From: Collinsella sp944321445 | GTDB lineage: Bacteria; Actinomycetota; Coriobacteriia; Coriobacteriales; Coriobacteriaceae | Assembly: GCF_030371825.1 (NCBI RefSeq) | Contig: NZ_JAUDDM010000010.1 | DNA length: 64,000 nt | Reading direction: 5' to 3' (one strand) | In this document: piece by piece, positions 1-8,652 of the stretch | How positions within the stretch are numbered: the stretch's first letter is position 1 | Layout of the letters: every line of letters starts with the position of its first letter | The notes under the pieces: model-generated | The model's database searches: none | Told to the model about the DNA's origin: nothing | Seen by the model: only the letters and a program-made list of their open reading frames with translations | Program-made: the position numbers and the translations under genes

Positions 1-17
1 TACTGCTAGGAGCCGTC

Positions 18-677
18 ATGGGTGTCATGCATATTCCCGGCCACGAGCGGCAAAAGCCGCGCGAGGTTTCGCTCGAGGAGATCCGCGAGGTTCTGGGCGA
101 CTGCCGACTGTGCCAGCTTGCCGAGACGCGTACCAAGATCGTGTTCGGCGTCGGCAACCCGCGTGCGCGCGTGATGTTCGTGGGCGAGGCCCCGGGGCGC
201 AACGAGGACCTGCAGGGTGAGCCGTTTGTGGGCCGTGCCGGCGAAAACCTCAACGCTATCCTGTCGCTCGCCGGCCTCAAGCGCGAGGATATCTATATCG
301 CCAACGTGCTTAAATGCCGTCCGCCGGGAAACCGCAACCCCAAGGCCGAAGAAGTGCTGGCATGTTCCCCGTTTCTGCGCGAGCAGATTCGCAGCATCTG
401 GCCGGACATCATCGTGACGCTCGGCAACCCTGCGACGCATTTCGTGCTCAAGACCGAGATCGGCATCACGCGCCTGCGCGGTCGCTTCCACCAGATGGGG
501 CACTTCGTGGTCATGCCCACGTTCCATCCGGCGGCGGCATTGCGCAACCCCGCATGGCAGGAGCTGTTGGAGCAGGATTTCCGCATGCTGGGCGACTATC
601 TGGCTCGGCACCCCGTCGACGGACCGGTCATTCCGGCGACCGCGCGCTCGGATGCCCTGCCGCGTATCGAGGAGTAG
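18..677 (+). CDS. Family 4 uracil-DNA glycosylase (iron-sulfur)
   Basis: This enzyme would remove uracil from DNA at the start of base excision repair. The 219-residue length fits family 4 UDGs. Near residue 58 is the signature GEAPGRNEDLQGEPFVGRAG, followed by LKCRPPGNRNP and a C-terminal PTFHPAAALRNP motif. Cys29 and Cys32 plus two further Cys near residues 100 and 116 match the four 4Fe-4S ligands of the family. The ATG at 18 follows an AGGAG-like ribosome site; an in-frame ATG at 27 is an alternative. It ends two bases before tsaE, so the two are probably co-transcribed. Confidence 0.93.
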   Translation: MGVMHIPGHERQKPREVSLEEIREVLGDCRLCQLAETRTKIVFGVGNPRARVMFVGEAPGRNEDLQGEPFVGRAGENLNAILSLAGLKREDIYIANVLKCRPPGNRNPKAEEVLACSPFLREQIRSIWPDIIVTLGNPATHFVLKTEIGITRLRGRFHQMGHFVVMPTFHPAAALRNPAWQELLEQDFRMLGDYLARHPVDGPVIPATARSDALPRIEE

Positions 678-679
678 CC

Positions 680-1201
680 ATGGCGCTGCAACGCATTGAC
701 GCGTGCCGGTTCGCAAGCTCGTCGGTCGACGACACCATCGCCTTCGGCGAGCTGGTCGCGAGCCTGGTCGAGGACGGAGACGTGCTGGTGCTCACCGGTG
801 GGCTGGGCGTTGGCAAGACCCAGTTCACCAAGGGCTTGGCGCGCGGGCTCGGTGACGAGCGCCCGGTGACGAGCCCCACGTTCTCGCTCATGGCCGTACA
901 CGACGGCGGACGGATTCCGCTGTTCCACTTCGACCTGTACCGCCTCGAGCATGCCTTTGAGCTCGAAGACACGGGCATCTACGACGTGCTGGGCTACGAG
1001 GGCGTGTGCGTGCTCGAGTGGGGCGAGCAGTTCCAGGATGAGCTCACCGATGCGTACCTGTCGATCACGCTGACACGTGATCCGGACGACGCGGGCCGGC
1101 GCACGATTGCGCTCGAGGCCTTCGGGGCGCGTGCGGACGCGCTTGCCGCGGGCATCGATGCCGCTGTTAGGCGGATTTCTGGTGCCGAAGGGATGGGTTA
1201 G
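680..1201 (+). CDS. tsaE: tRNA t6A synthesis ATPase TsaE
   Basis: TsaE is the ATPase partner of the TsaB-TsaD complex that makes N6-threonylcarbamoyladenosine at position 37 of ANN-decoding tRNAs. The 173-residue protein carries a Walker A motif, GGLGVGKTQFTKG, near residue 40. It also has the family motifs TSPTFSLM, FDLYRLE and VLEWGEQ. The start codon lies two bases after the upstream glycosylase stop. The next gene encodes the TsaB and TsaD partners, so the pathway genes are adjacent. The upstream part of the same reading frame overlaps the glycosylase and is not coding. Confidence 0.93.
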   Translation: MALQRIDACRFASSSVDDTIAFGELVASLVEDGDVLVLTGGLGVGKTQFTKGLARGLGDERPVTSPTFSLMAVHDGGRIPLFHFDLYRLEHAFELEDTGIYDVLGYEGVCVLEWGEQFQDELTDAYLSITLTRDPDDAGRRTIALEAFGARADALAAGIDAAVRRISGAEGMG

Positions 1202-1231
1202 AACGCCTTTTCGGAGAAAGCTGGTCGCTTC

Positions 1232-1414
1232 TAGACAAATCTGGTCGATATGCATTTTTCAATCGACCTGACATGCCGGAAGCCGCCGGATATTCCCCTG
1301 TTTGCCCCTTTCGCAGCGGTGCTCAGGGCCGCGCGGACTCGTCAAGGGGCTCTTGAATTCGATATTTTCATCGGTGCGAGCTGATGAAAAATGCATATCG
1401 ACCAGATTTGTCTA
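1232..1414. repeat. 183-bp element with perfect 30-bp inverted-repeat ends
   Basis: Bases 1232-1261 are the exact reverse complement of 1385-1414, with about 123 bases between them. The arms contain the core ATATGCATTTTT. The element fills most of the gap between tsaE and the tsaB-rimI-tsaD gene and is richer in A+T at its ends than its surroundings. It could be a miniature mobile element or a large RNA hairpin. A degenerate copy lies in hypF (24209-24426). Confidence 0.8.
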
Positions 1415-1431
1415 TAGGACGGACGGAACAG

Positions 1432-3855
1432 ATGAACAACGGCGACAGCCGGGCCCTCGTGGTCGCAATCGATACCTCAACGGACATGCTCGCGTGCGCC
1501 CTCGCGCGCCTTGCAGGCGGCGATGCCGCGCGCGGGCGCGTGGAGCTGCTCGCAGCTGGCGACCACATGTGCCGCCGCCACGCCAACGAGGAGCTTGTGA
1601 ATACGCTCGATGGCGTCTTGGCGCAGGCGGGCGTATCGATGGACGAAGTCGATGCCGTGCTCGTTGGCCGTGGCCCCGGGTCTTTTACCGGCGTGCGCAT
1701 CGGCATCTCGACGGCGAAGGGCTTGGCGCGCGGCGCGAATATTCCGCTGCACGGGGTCTCGACGCTGGATGCCACGGCATGGACTGCCTGGGATGCAGGC
1801 GTGCGCGGCAAACTGGGCGTGGCGGCGGACGCCATGCGCGGCGAGGTCTATCCTGCGCTGTATGAGCTGGACGAGCAGGGGCCGCACCGCCTGTTCGAGC
1901 GCGAGCGTGTCGTGAAGGCGGCTGTTGCCGTCGCGGAGTGGGCAGAGCTTTCCTATGCGGGAGAGCTGCAGCTTACGGGCGACGGTCTGGTGCGCTACGG
2001 CAAGCAATTCGATGAGGCGGGTCTCATGGCCCGCGCGCTCGACCGCGAGCTGTGGTGGCCTTCGGGCGAGGGGTTGGCGCTCGCGTACGCGCAGGATCAC
2101 GACGTCGCGACGGTGATGGCCGGGGGCGACCCGGCGCTCGTGCTGCCCATCTATACGCGCCTTTCCGACGCGGAGGAAAACGAGCGCAAGCGCCTGGGCC
2201 TTGCCGAAAGCGCGCATGTCGATACGACCGGCGTGGCCGACGAGCTTGCGGGGCGCCACCTGCAGCTGCGCCCCATGGGCGCGGCGGACGCCGAGGCAGC
2301 TTCGGCGCTTGAGCAGGCGTGCTTCGAGGGCACGGGCCACGAGCCATGGACGCCGTCGATGTTCCTGGACGAGCTGGGCGAGAGCGTCGCGGCGCCGCGC
2401 TCCTGGTGGATCGCGCATGACGATGGCAAGCTCATCGGCATCGCCGGCGGCATGGTCATCGATAAGGACGTGCAGATTCTCGACGTGGCGGTCGACGGGA
2501 CGTACCGCAGGCGCGGCATCGCGCGCAAGCTGCTGGCGCATGTGAGCTACGACGCGCAGATGCTTGGCTGCGAGACCGCGTCGCTCGAGGTCGAGGCAGA
2601 CAACGCGGCCGCCATCGCGCTCTACGAGGCGCTGGGCTTCACGGCTGCGGGCACGCGCCGCGGCTACTATGGCGCCGGGCGCGACGCGCTCGTCATGACG
2701 GCGGAGCTCCCCCTGGTCCTTCCCGTGGACGCTGCCTCGCCCGAGCCCACAGCCGCCGCGTTGCGCGCCTGGCCGCTTGCAGAACCTGCCCGCACGGACG
2801 CGGAGCGCGCCGAGATTGAGCGCCGCCAGCCGGTGCTTGCCATCGAGAGTTCCTGTGACGAGACCGCCGTCGCCATCATCGATGCGGAGGGCAACCTGCT
2901 TGCAAACCAGGTTTCCACGCAGATCGACTTCCACGCGCGCTTCGGCGGCGTCGTTCCCGAGATCGCCTCGCGCAAGCACGTCGAGGTCATCGTCGGTGTT
3001 GTCGATGCCGCGCTCGAGGAGGCCGCGGCGTCGTTCGGGCTTGAGACGGGGGCGCTCGCTCCGCGCGAGCTTGCTGCCGTCGGCGTTACGCAAGGGCCGG
3101 GCCTTGTGGGTGCGCTCGTTGTGGGCGTGGCGTTTGCCAAGGGCTTCGCGTATGCGGCGCAGCGCCCGCTCATCTGCGTGAACCACCTCGAGGGACACCT
3201 CTACGCCAACCTGCTCACCACGCCGGACCTGAAGCCGCCGTTCATTTTCACGCTCGTCTCCGGCGGTCACACCATGCTCGTGCACGTGCGCGCATGGGGA
3301 GATTACGAGGTGCTGGGCGAGACGCTCGACGACGCCGTGGGAGAGGCGTTCGACAAGGTCGCCAAGGCGCTTGGTCTGGGCTATCCGGGTGGGCCCATCA
3401 TTTCGCGCCTGGCCGAGACAGGCAACCCGCATGCCATCGAGTTCCCGCGCGCCCTCAATCGCAAGGGCGATTACCGCTTCTCGCTGTCGGGCTTGAAAAC
3501 CGCCGTCATGCTCTACATCGAGCAGGAGGAGAAGGCGGGGCGTCCCCTGCATCTGCCCGACCTCGCCGCTTCGTTCGAGGCCGCAGTGTTCGACGTGCAG
3601 TACAAGAAGGCTAAGAACGCCCTGCGCCAGACCGGTGCGAAGGAATATTGCATCGGCGGCGGCGTGGCGGCCAACCCGCATCTGCGCGAGATGATGATTC
3701 GCAAGCTCACGCGCCAGGGAATCCGCGTGACCGTGCCGCCGCAAAACGCCTGCACCGACAATGCCGCCATGATCGCCGTGGTGGCGCGCGAGAAGTTCCA
3801 GCGCGGCGAGTTCTCCGACTTCTCCATCGACGCCGATCCCAACATGACGTTGTAG
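1432..3855 (+). CDS. TsaB-RimI-TsaD fusion (t6A synthesis and N-acetyltransferase)
   Basis: One 807-residue protein combines three proteins that are usually separate. Residues 1-250 are TsaB-like, with AIDTSTDMLACAL and GRGPGSFTGVRIG. Residues about 275-425 are a GNAT acetyltransferase of the RimI type, with DGTYRRRGIARKLL and NAAAIALYEALGF. Residues about 466-807 are TsaD, with AIESSCDETAVAI, the metal-ligand motif NHLEGHLYAN (His584 and His588) and a normal C-terminal region. With tsaE upstream this supplies t6A formation except for TsaC, which is not in the window. The ATG at 1432 is chosen because an in-frame ATG at 1384 lies just before the arm of an inverted repeat and has no better ribosome site. 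Confidence 0.92.
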   Translation: MNNGDSRALVVAIDTSTDMLACALARLAGGDAARGRVELLAAGDHMCRRHANEELVNTLDGVLAQAGVSMDEVDAVLVGRGPGSFTGVRIGISTAKGLARGANIPLHGVSTLDATAWTAWDAGVRGKLGVAADAMRGEVYPALYELDEQGPHRLFERERVVKAAVAVAEWAELSYAGELQLTGDGLVRYGKQFDEAGLMARALDRELWWPSGEGLALAYAQDHDVATVMAGGDPALVLPIYTRLSDAEENERKRLGLAESAHVDTTGVADELAGRHLQLRPMGAADAEAASALEQACFEGTGHEPWTPSMFLDELGESVAAPRSWWIAHDDGKLIGIAGGMVIDKDVQILDVAVDGTYRRRGIARKLLAHVSYDAQMLGCETASLEVEADNAAAIALYEALGFTAAGTRRGYYGAGRDALVMTAELPLVLPVDAASPEPTAAALRAWPLAEPARTDAERAEIERRQPVLAIESSCDETAVAIIDAEGNLLANQVSTQIDFHARFGGVVPEIASRKHVEVIVGVVDAALEEAAASFGLETGALAPRELAAVGVTQGPGLVGALVVGVAFAKGFAYAAQRPLICVNHLEGHLYANLLTTPDLKPPFIFTLVSGGHTMLVHVRAWGDYEVLGETLDDAVGEAFDKVAKALGLGYPGGPIISRLAETGNPHAIEFPRALNRKGDYRFSLSGLKTAVMLYIEQEEKAGRPLHLPDLAASFEAAVFDVQYKKAKNALRQTGAKEYCIGGGVAANPHLREMMIRKLTRQGIRVTVPPQNACTDNAAMIAVVAREKFQRGEFSDFSIDADPNMTL

Positions 3856-3883
3856 GTTCCGCGGTTCTGCCGAACCGCGGAAC
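3856..3883. terminator. Hairpin directly after tsaBD stop
   Basis: GTTCCGCGGTTC and its exact complement form a 12-bp stem with a 4-base loop immediately after the stop codon. There is no T tract, so it may act as a 3' stabiliser or a factor-dependent stop rather than a classical intrinsic terminator. Confidence 0.55.
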
Positions 3884-4333
3884 TGCTCGACGCTGTGCGG
3901 CCGCCTGGCGGGCGATCGCTGACTGAGTACTCCACCTACAGGTGGGAAAATGGGGACAGGCACTTATTTCCCAAAGTACTCCGCCTGCAGGGACTGGCGT
4001 CTGTGGGGACGGGGGTTGGAGACGCCACTTTGGCGTCTCTGGGGACAGGTCTCGGTCCCGCGTCCCGCGGCGGCTTGTTCGCTGTCCCCATTGGGGACGG
4101 GGGGCCGTAGGGGACATTTTGTCCCCTTCTGGGCCAGGCCTTGGCGTCGGGGCTTTCGGACGGAAACCGCCGGCTACACGGCTACGCAGCATAGCATGCA
4201 CGAAGGGGCGGCCCCGCCCGCCGCGCTCCAATTGAGGGTGCGCAACAGTTCGGCAGCGTGAGGTATGCTTCGTGCGGGGCGAGGCGGACGGTTGGCTGCG
4301 CCCTACGTTTCAAACGAGGAAGCGAGGTGCTGT
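3884..4333. other. 450-bp non-coding gap with GGGGACAG-type repeats
   Basis: No convincing gene is present. The stretch holds a palindrome-like unit at 3944-3973 (GGGAAAATGGGGACAGGCAC followed by TTATTTCCC). Further GGGGACAG or GGGGACGG words follow, then the small hairpin AGACGCCACTTTGGCGTCT and the perfect palindrome GGGGACATTTTGTCCCC near 4109-4125. Related units occur at 8600-8628 and 48795-48823. The promoter of the downstream signalling locus should lie in the last part of this gap, but no clear -35/-10 pair stands out. Confidence 0.6.
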
Positions 4334-5485
4334 ATGCGCAGCGGTGAGGGTTGGCGTCTGGATGACAGCGGTGTCCTGGTGATTGACGGTCCAGTCTCTC
4401 CAGTGGAGACAGAGGCAGGAGTTGCCCCCTGGCGGCCATTTGCCAATCAAATTCAGGCGGTAACGGTGATGGAGGGCGCGCAGGTTGAGGGCTTTAGCCG
4501 ATTGTTCGAGGGCTGTTGCCGTCTGACCGCCATCGACGGCATGGGAAACCTGACTTATCTCGAGGGAAGTGCGGATGTCGAGGACGCGAGCGGCATGTTC
4601 GCGGGATGCTCCGAGCTGCGTCGTATCGACCTGTCCGCATTCGACGGCTCGTGTCTACGCAGCGCGTGGGGTATGTTTCAAGATTGCTGCGAGCTATGCG
4701 AGGTTGTCTTTCCCATTCAGGGTTTCCCCGGGCTGCGCGAGGCGGGTGGAATGTTTCGTGGATGTCACAGCCTGCGTTCGTTTGATTTCGCGGCACTGGG
4801 TGCCCCGAATCTCGAGGACCTCTCCGATTTCTTCCGTATGTGTACTGGGCTCGATGAGGTCTCGTTCGTTGGCGCTCGGACCGGGCGCCTCGTCACGACA
4901 GAGCGGATGTTCTACGGCTGCCGCAGCCTGGAGCGCATTGTGGGCAACGACAGCTTGCAGACCGGCCGCATTGAAAACCTTTCCGGCATGTTCCGCTTTT
5001 GCGCGCGCCTGTCGGATCTCGACTGCGCGTCATGGGACACCGTGAGCGTTCGTGAGGCGAACTTCCTATTCGGTGACTGTCTGGCTCTCTCGCAGCTCGA
5101 CGTCTCTGCATGGCGCATGCCTCATTTGCAGATGGGCCGCGGTATGTTCGCCCGGACGCCAATCGAGCGCGTGGACTTGGCGAGCTGGAGCGCTCACGAG
5201 CTCATTGACACGAGTTATATGTTCGATGGCTGTGCTTTGCTTCAGGAGGTGTCGCTCGGTGACATGGACCTTTCCAACATTCTGCGTGCGCAGAACATGT
5301 TCGCCGGATGCGCCGGGCTCGAACGCATCGCGCACGAGGGGCGGGGAATGTCGAGAGTTCGGAACGTAGCGCGGTTGTTCTACGGCTGCAAGAAACTGAC
5401 GCACGTTCCCGAAGGTTTCGTTGATTTGGGGCGAGCCGAGGATGCCTATCGTGCCCGCGAGGACTGTCCGATGCCCTTACTGTAG
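4334..5485 (+). CDS. DUF285 (BspA-like) repeat protein, no export signal
   Basis: The 383-residue protein is made of degenerate units of about 26 residues with the pattern MFxGCxxLxxxD, as in GMFAGCSELRRIDLS and YMFDGCALLQEVSLG. This is the DUF285 or BspA-like leucine-rich repeat family. Family members are usually surface proteins, but this one begins MRSGEGWRLDDSGVLVIDGP with no signal peptide, transmembrane segment or wall anchor. The ATG at 4334 follows a GAGG-type ribosome site; an in-frame ATG at 4265 lacks one. It is the first gene of the nine-gene signalling run. Its repeats are more diverged than those fused to the kinases. Its function is not known. Confidence 0.8.
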   Translation: MRSGEGWRLDDSGVLVIDGPVSPVETEAGVAPWRPFANQIQAVTVMEGAQVEGFSRLFEGCCRLTAIDGMGNLTYLEGSADVEDASGMFAGCSELRRIDLSAFDGSCLRSAWGMFQDCCELCEVVFPIQGFPGLREAGGMFRGCHSLRSFDFAALGAPNLEDLSDFFRMCTGLDEVSFVGARTGRLVTTERMFYGCRSLERIVGNDSLQTGRIENLSGMFRFCARLSDLDCASWDTVSVREANFLFGDCLALSQLDVSAWRMPHLQMGRGMFARTPIERVDLASWSAHELIDTSYMFDGCALLQEVSLGDMDLSNILRAQNMFAGCAGLERIAHEGRGMSRVRNVARLFYGCKKLTHVPEGFVDLGRAEDAYRAREDCPMPLL

Positions 5486-5619
5486 CGCCTCAGGCTCTGT
5501 CCGTCCTTTCCCGCTGGACTCGCGTACCTGCCGTCATGGACCCGTGCTGCTCGTGTTGCGCAACGGGGACGCTACCCGGCGATACTGTGGCCTTGCAAGT
5601 CACGACGGGAGGAGCGCAT

Positions 5620-6843
5620 ATGAGCGTCTTGCATTCATCGATCGACAAGGTTCTCGGAGCCTATCGTGAGCGCATGGTCCTTTTAACTACGTCGCTGGGG
5701 TTCGTTCTCACGTTCGCCCTGGTTGCAGTCGCCGGTCTGCATCTGGGTATCATCAGGGACGGCCTGCAGGACACGGCTATGCGCGCCGCGATGGCGCTCG
5801 GTGCGGTGGCGGTGGCATGTGTCCTGTGGCGGGCGCATCGCTATTCGAATGCGACCATGCAGTCCCTCGATATGGTTTTGCTGGCGGATGCGACCATGCT
5901 GTTCGGATTACTGATACCCATGCAGCTGGACGCCGGCGTCGTTCCCGCGTCGTGGCCGTCGTTCGTCCTTGCGCTCGATGCTGCCCTGGTCGTCGTGGTC
6001 TGCGGGTCGCTGGGAAGCGCCGTGTTCGAGATCCGCCTCACGGAGGTAATCGTGCGCGAGGCGCGTGTGGCGGGTGTCCGCGCTGTACCGAAGCGCTCCA
6101 CTATCGTGTGGCGTCCCGTCATGGCGGCGTCGCTCGTGTTCCATATCGCGCTGGTTCCCCGCTTTGCGGAGCAGGGCGCGATTGGTATGGCGCTCATCTG
6201 GTGTGCCGCGCTGCTCGTCAGTCTCTGGCCGGCGCTTTCCCGTGGTGTTCGCCGCGCCGGCGTCGCGGCGTTCGTCGCGATTGTGGTGGCCATGTTGCTC
6301 GTGAACACCACAGCGCTCGAGCGCTGGCTTGACGCCGCCGGCGATCCGTATGCGGACGGCTACATGTGGCACTCCTTCGCCCGTGTGCTGCGTGGGTCGG
6401 CATTCGGCCGCGGCGCAGGGTTCAGCGAGGCTCTGCATCTGGTTCCCGTCCATGGAGACCATATGGTGCTCGCCGAAGTGGCGGACGTCTTCGGCACGCT
6501 CGGCCTTTCTATCGTCTTGCTCGCCGCGTTGGGCGGCACCTGCTGGGCGGCGTGGAGCGTGTGCATGGTTCCTGCCGGTCGGCGCGCCATGGCCGCGGGG
6601 TTGCTTGTGGTGATGGCTGCGCCCCTGCTGCTCAACACCTGCGACGTGTTCCATGTCGTACCGTTCTTCGCGGTGCCGTTTCCGCTGCTTTCGGCCTCGC
6701 CGGCCGCATGGATCGCCGGGCCGTTCGCGATGACGCTGCTCGCGCTCGTGATCCATGATGAGCTACCTCCTTGTGATGAACGACTGCCACGCGCCTGCGA
6801 ACGTTCACAGAATGGCTTATCGGAGCTGTCCGATAAGCTCTAG
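5620..6843 (+). CDS. Divergent SEDS-family (FtsW/RodA-like) membrane protein
   Basis: The 407-residue protein is strongly hydrophobic with about ten membrane segments. The C-terminal part resembles the SEDS peptidoglycan polymerases. A G-rich stretch, GSAFGRGAGFSEALHLVPVH, leads into HGDHMVLAEVADVFGTLGL (His278, Asp280), where FtsW and RodA have PExHTDFIFAxxAEExG with a catalytic Asp. A last PFFAVPFPLLS segment matches the usual P-x-P-F-x-S region. It is clearly diverged, so polymerase activity is inferred. The ATG at 5620 follows GGAGGAGC; the 28 codons before it are unlikely to be used. No penicillin-binding protein is adjacent. Confidence 0.65.
   Translation: MSVLHSSIDKVLGAYRERMVLLTTSLGFVLTFALVAVAGLHLGIIRDGLQDTAMRAAMALGAVAVACVLWRAHRYSNATMQSLDMVLLADATMLFGLLIPMQLDAGVVPASWPSFVLALDAALVVVVCGSLGSAVFEIRLTEVIVREARVAGVRAVPKRSTIVWRPVMAASLVFHIALVPRFAEQGAIGMALIWCAALLVSLWPALSRGVRRAGVAAFVAIVVAMLLVNTTALERWLDAAGDPYADGYMWHSFARVLRGSAFGRGAGFSEALHLVPVHGDHMVLAEVADVFGTLGLSIVLLAALGGTCWAAWSVCMVPAGRRAMAAGLLVVMAAPLLLNTCDVFHVVPFFAVPFPLLSASPAAWIAGPFAMTLLALVIHDELPPCDERLPRACERSQNGLSELSDKL
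6815..6838. terminator. Hairpin at the 3' end of the SEDS gene
   Basis: GCTTATCGGA and TCCGATAAGC pair perfectly around GCTG, inside the last codons of the SEDS gene. A run of six T lies about 20 bases further on. It may cause partial termination or RNA processing before the DUF3825-FHA gene. Confidence 0.4.
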
Positions 6844-6890
6844 GAAGGGGGTATTATTTTTTACTGTCATCAACACGGGAGGCTGAGGCC

Positions 6891-8591
6891 ATGGATATCA
6901 TCACCGGCGATCTATTCGAATTCTGCGCCGTCACCAAGGCTGCCCGCGAGGCGGTCAATCGGGTCACGGGAAGGACCGACGCGGACGATTGCCTCAAGGC
7001 TGGCTGGAAACAGGCGTTTGCCGATAAGTCCTACAGGCGTATGCGCGACATCATCCGCTTCCAGATGTCCGTCCGTGACCAAGCGGGCAAGGAGCAGGTG
7101 CTCGTGATCAAGCTCAGGCAAAGCGATTCCAACAAAAAGCCGGTGCGCGCGAATCCCAAACCGTACTTCACCTACGGCGTGGATCTCGAGGACGGTTCCC
7201 AGCGCCCCTACAAGAGCCTATGGGACTTTGCCTATATATCGGCCGATGCCTACAAGCAGCTCATGAACCTTGCCCTGCCCGAGCCGTGGTCGTTTAGCGA
7301 CCGCGACGGCGGCCACGAGATTCTCACGTGGTACCTCAACGGCACATTCCTGCACCTTCTCGACGAGGAGAAGATTCGCTACGGACAGGATGCCAAGGGC
7401 AAGTTTGCGGTCTTTTGCACGGGTCTAGTCAACCGTAACTTCGAGGACATCTACTGCTTCTGTGAGCCGAACAACAATCATAAAAGCGAATGGATCGTCA
7501 GGTCGTTCTGCACCAAGGGTTCGGGCAATGCCGGCAAGCGCCTCGTTCGCGCGTTCGGTACCGACTTGCCCCAGCGCGCCGTGTACTACCGCACTCTGAC
7601 CGACGTCGTGTACGATGGTTCCTTCGACCTCGTGCCGGACTTCGATCATCTGATGCGACGGTGGAACCGTGTTGAGCCCTCCGCGCTGCGTGTGCTGTTC
7701 GCGGGATCGGCCGAGGCGGCGCCCCTCATCGACGAGGCAGAGCGCGAGGCCGATTCTGAAAAGCGTCAGAGGGTTCTCGAGCCCCTGACGGGCATCGTGG
7801 ATGGCGACGAGCGCCTGCGCCGTTCACTGTGGCGAGCGCTGAACGACGCGTGCGAGCTCGCGCAGACGCGGGCGCGTTACATGTTCTCCAGCGCCATCCC
7901 GTCGTGGAATCCGCGCTACAGCAAGGGCGGCCAGGTCTTCTTCTGCCTACCGTTGAGTCTGGTCGACGTTGACCGCGTGGACGCGGTGCTGATTGCCCGC
8001 AGGATCGAGGTCCAGCGCGACGGGGCGCCTTACTGCTACTACGAGGGCGAGACGCTCTACTCGCTGCAGATGGCCTACAAGCACGCGCGGACCCTCCAGC
8101 GCGTTGACGGCCTCATGGGCTGGATTGAGTCGGCCTTTCCGCTGGCTGCCACCGAAGGCTCGATTACCCCGGCGGGCGGCGATTCGGCTTTCTCGAGCAC
8201 GATTGCACCGTCTATGACGCCGCAGCTTGCCCGCGATGACGCGCAAGACGACCCTTCCTCGCGCTTGGCGCGCCTGACGCCCGAGGATCCGGCGATGGGG
8301 ACGTACGTCGTGCGGCCCGGTGACGTAATCGGCGTGGCGCGCCGCAGCGCCGACCCCGCACCCGATATCGTGCTGCCCCTGATACGCACGTTCAAGCACG
8401 TGTCGCAGCGTCACGGCGTGTTCACGTGCATCGGCGGCGTCTGGAGCTACGAACAGTACGGCGTGAACGGAGCAAAGGTGCGTCATCTCGATGGGTCTGT
8501 TCAAAAGCTGGTCGAAGGCTCCAGGATTGAACTGGCCTCTGGCGAGGAGTTGTCGTTCGCCGAGTCGGCCTGGATGAAGTTCATGGTGTAG
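6891..8591 (+). CDS. DUF3825-FHA domain protein
   Basis: Residues about 85-425 match my recollection of DUF3825: ALPEPWSF, YLNGTFLHLLDEEKI, FCTGLVNRNFEDIY and a final ETLYSLQMAYKHARTLQ. After a low-complexity linker, residues about 465-566 form a forkhead-associated domain that would bind phosphothreonine peptides. It has the canonical SxxH (Ser505-Gln-Arg-His508) and a YGVNGAKV asparagine turn. DUF3825 has no firmly established activity. The start follows GGAGGC. The gene lies between the SEDS gene and the first kinase, so its FHA domain is a likely reader of that kinase or its targets. Confidence 0.78.
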   Translation: MDIITGDLFEFCAVTKAAREAVNRVTGRTDADDCLKAGWKQAFADKSYRRMRDIIRFQMSVRDQAGKEQVLVIKLRQSDSNKKPVRANPKPYFTYGVDLEDGSQRPYKSLWDFAYISADAYKQLMNLALPEPWSFSDRDGGHEILTWYLNGTFLHLLDEEKIRYGQDAKGKFAVFCTGLVNRNFEDIYCFCEPNNNHKSEWIVRSFCTKGSGNAGKRLVRAFGTDLPQRAVYYRTLTDVVYDGSFDLVPDFDHLMRRWNRVEPSALRVLFAGSAEAAPLIDEAEREADSEKRQRVLEPLTGIVDGDERLRRSLWRALNDACELAQTRARYMFSSAIPSWNPRYSKGGQVFFCLPLSLVDVDRVDAVLIARRIEVQRDGAPYCYYEGETLYSLQMAYKHARTLQRVDGLMGWIESAFPLAATEGSITPAGGDSAFSSTIAPSMTPQLARDDAQDDPSSRLARLTPEDPAMGTYVVRPGDVIGVARRSADPAPDIVLPLIRTFKHVSQRHGVFTCIGGVWSYEQYGVNGAKVRHLDGSVQKLVEGSRIELASGEELSFAESAWMKFMV

Positions 8592-8599
8592 CACAAGGC

Positions 8600-8628
8600 G
8601 GGAAAATAGGGACAGGCACTTTTTTCCC
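8600..8628. repeat. GGGAAAATAGGGACAGGCAC unit between genes
   Basis: A 29-base imperfect palindrome beginning GGGAAAATAGGGACAG and ending TTTTTTCCC sits in the 61-base gap before the first kinase gene. It is nearly identical to the unit at 3944-3973 and related to the one at 48795-48823, so it is a dispersed REP-like sequence. Confidence 0.6.
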
Positions 8629-8652
8629 ACAGGTGAGCAGGGGGAGAGAGGC

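Noticed and set aside
1477..3963. 828-residue open frame on the minus strand opposite tsaB-rimI-tsaD
   Set aside because: It is an antisense artefact of high-GC codon use: Arg/His/Leu-rich with no domain, while the plus strand encodes three well-known enzymes.
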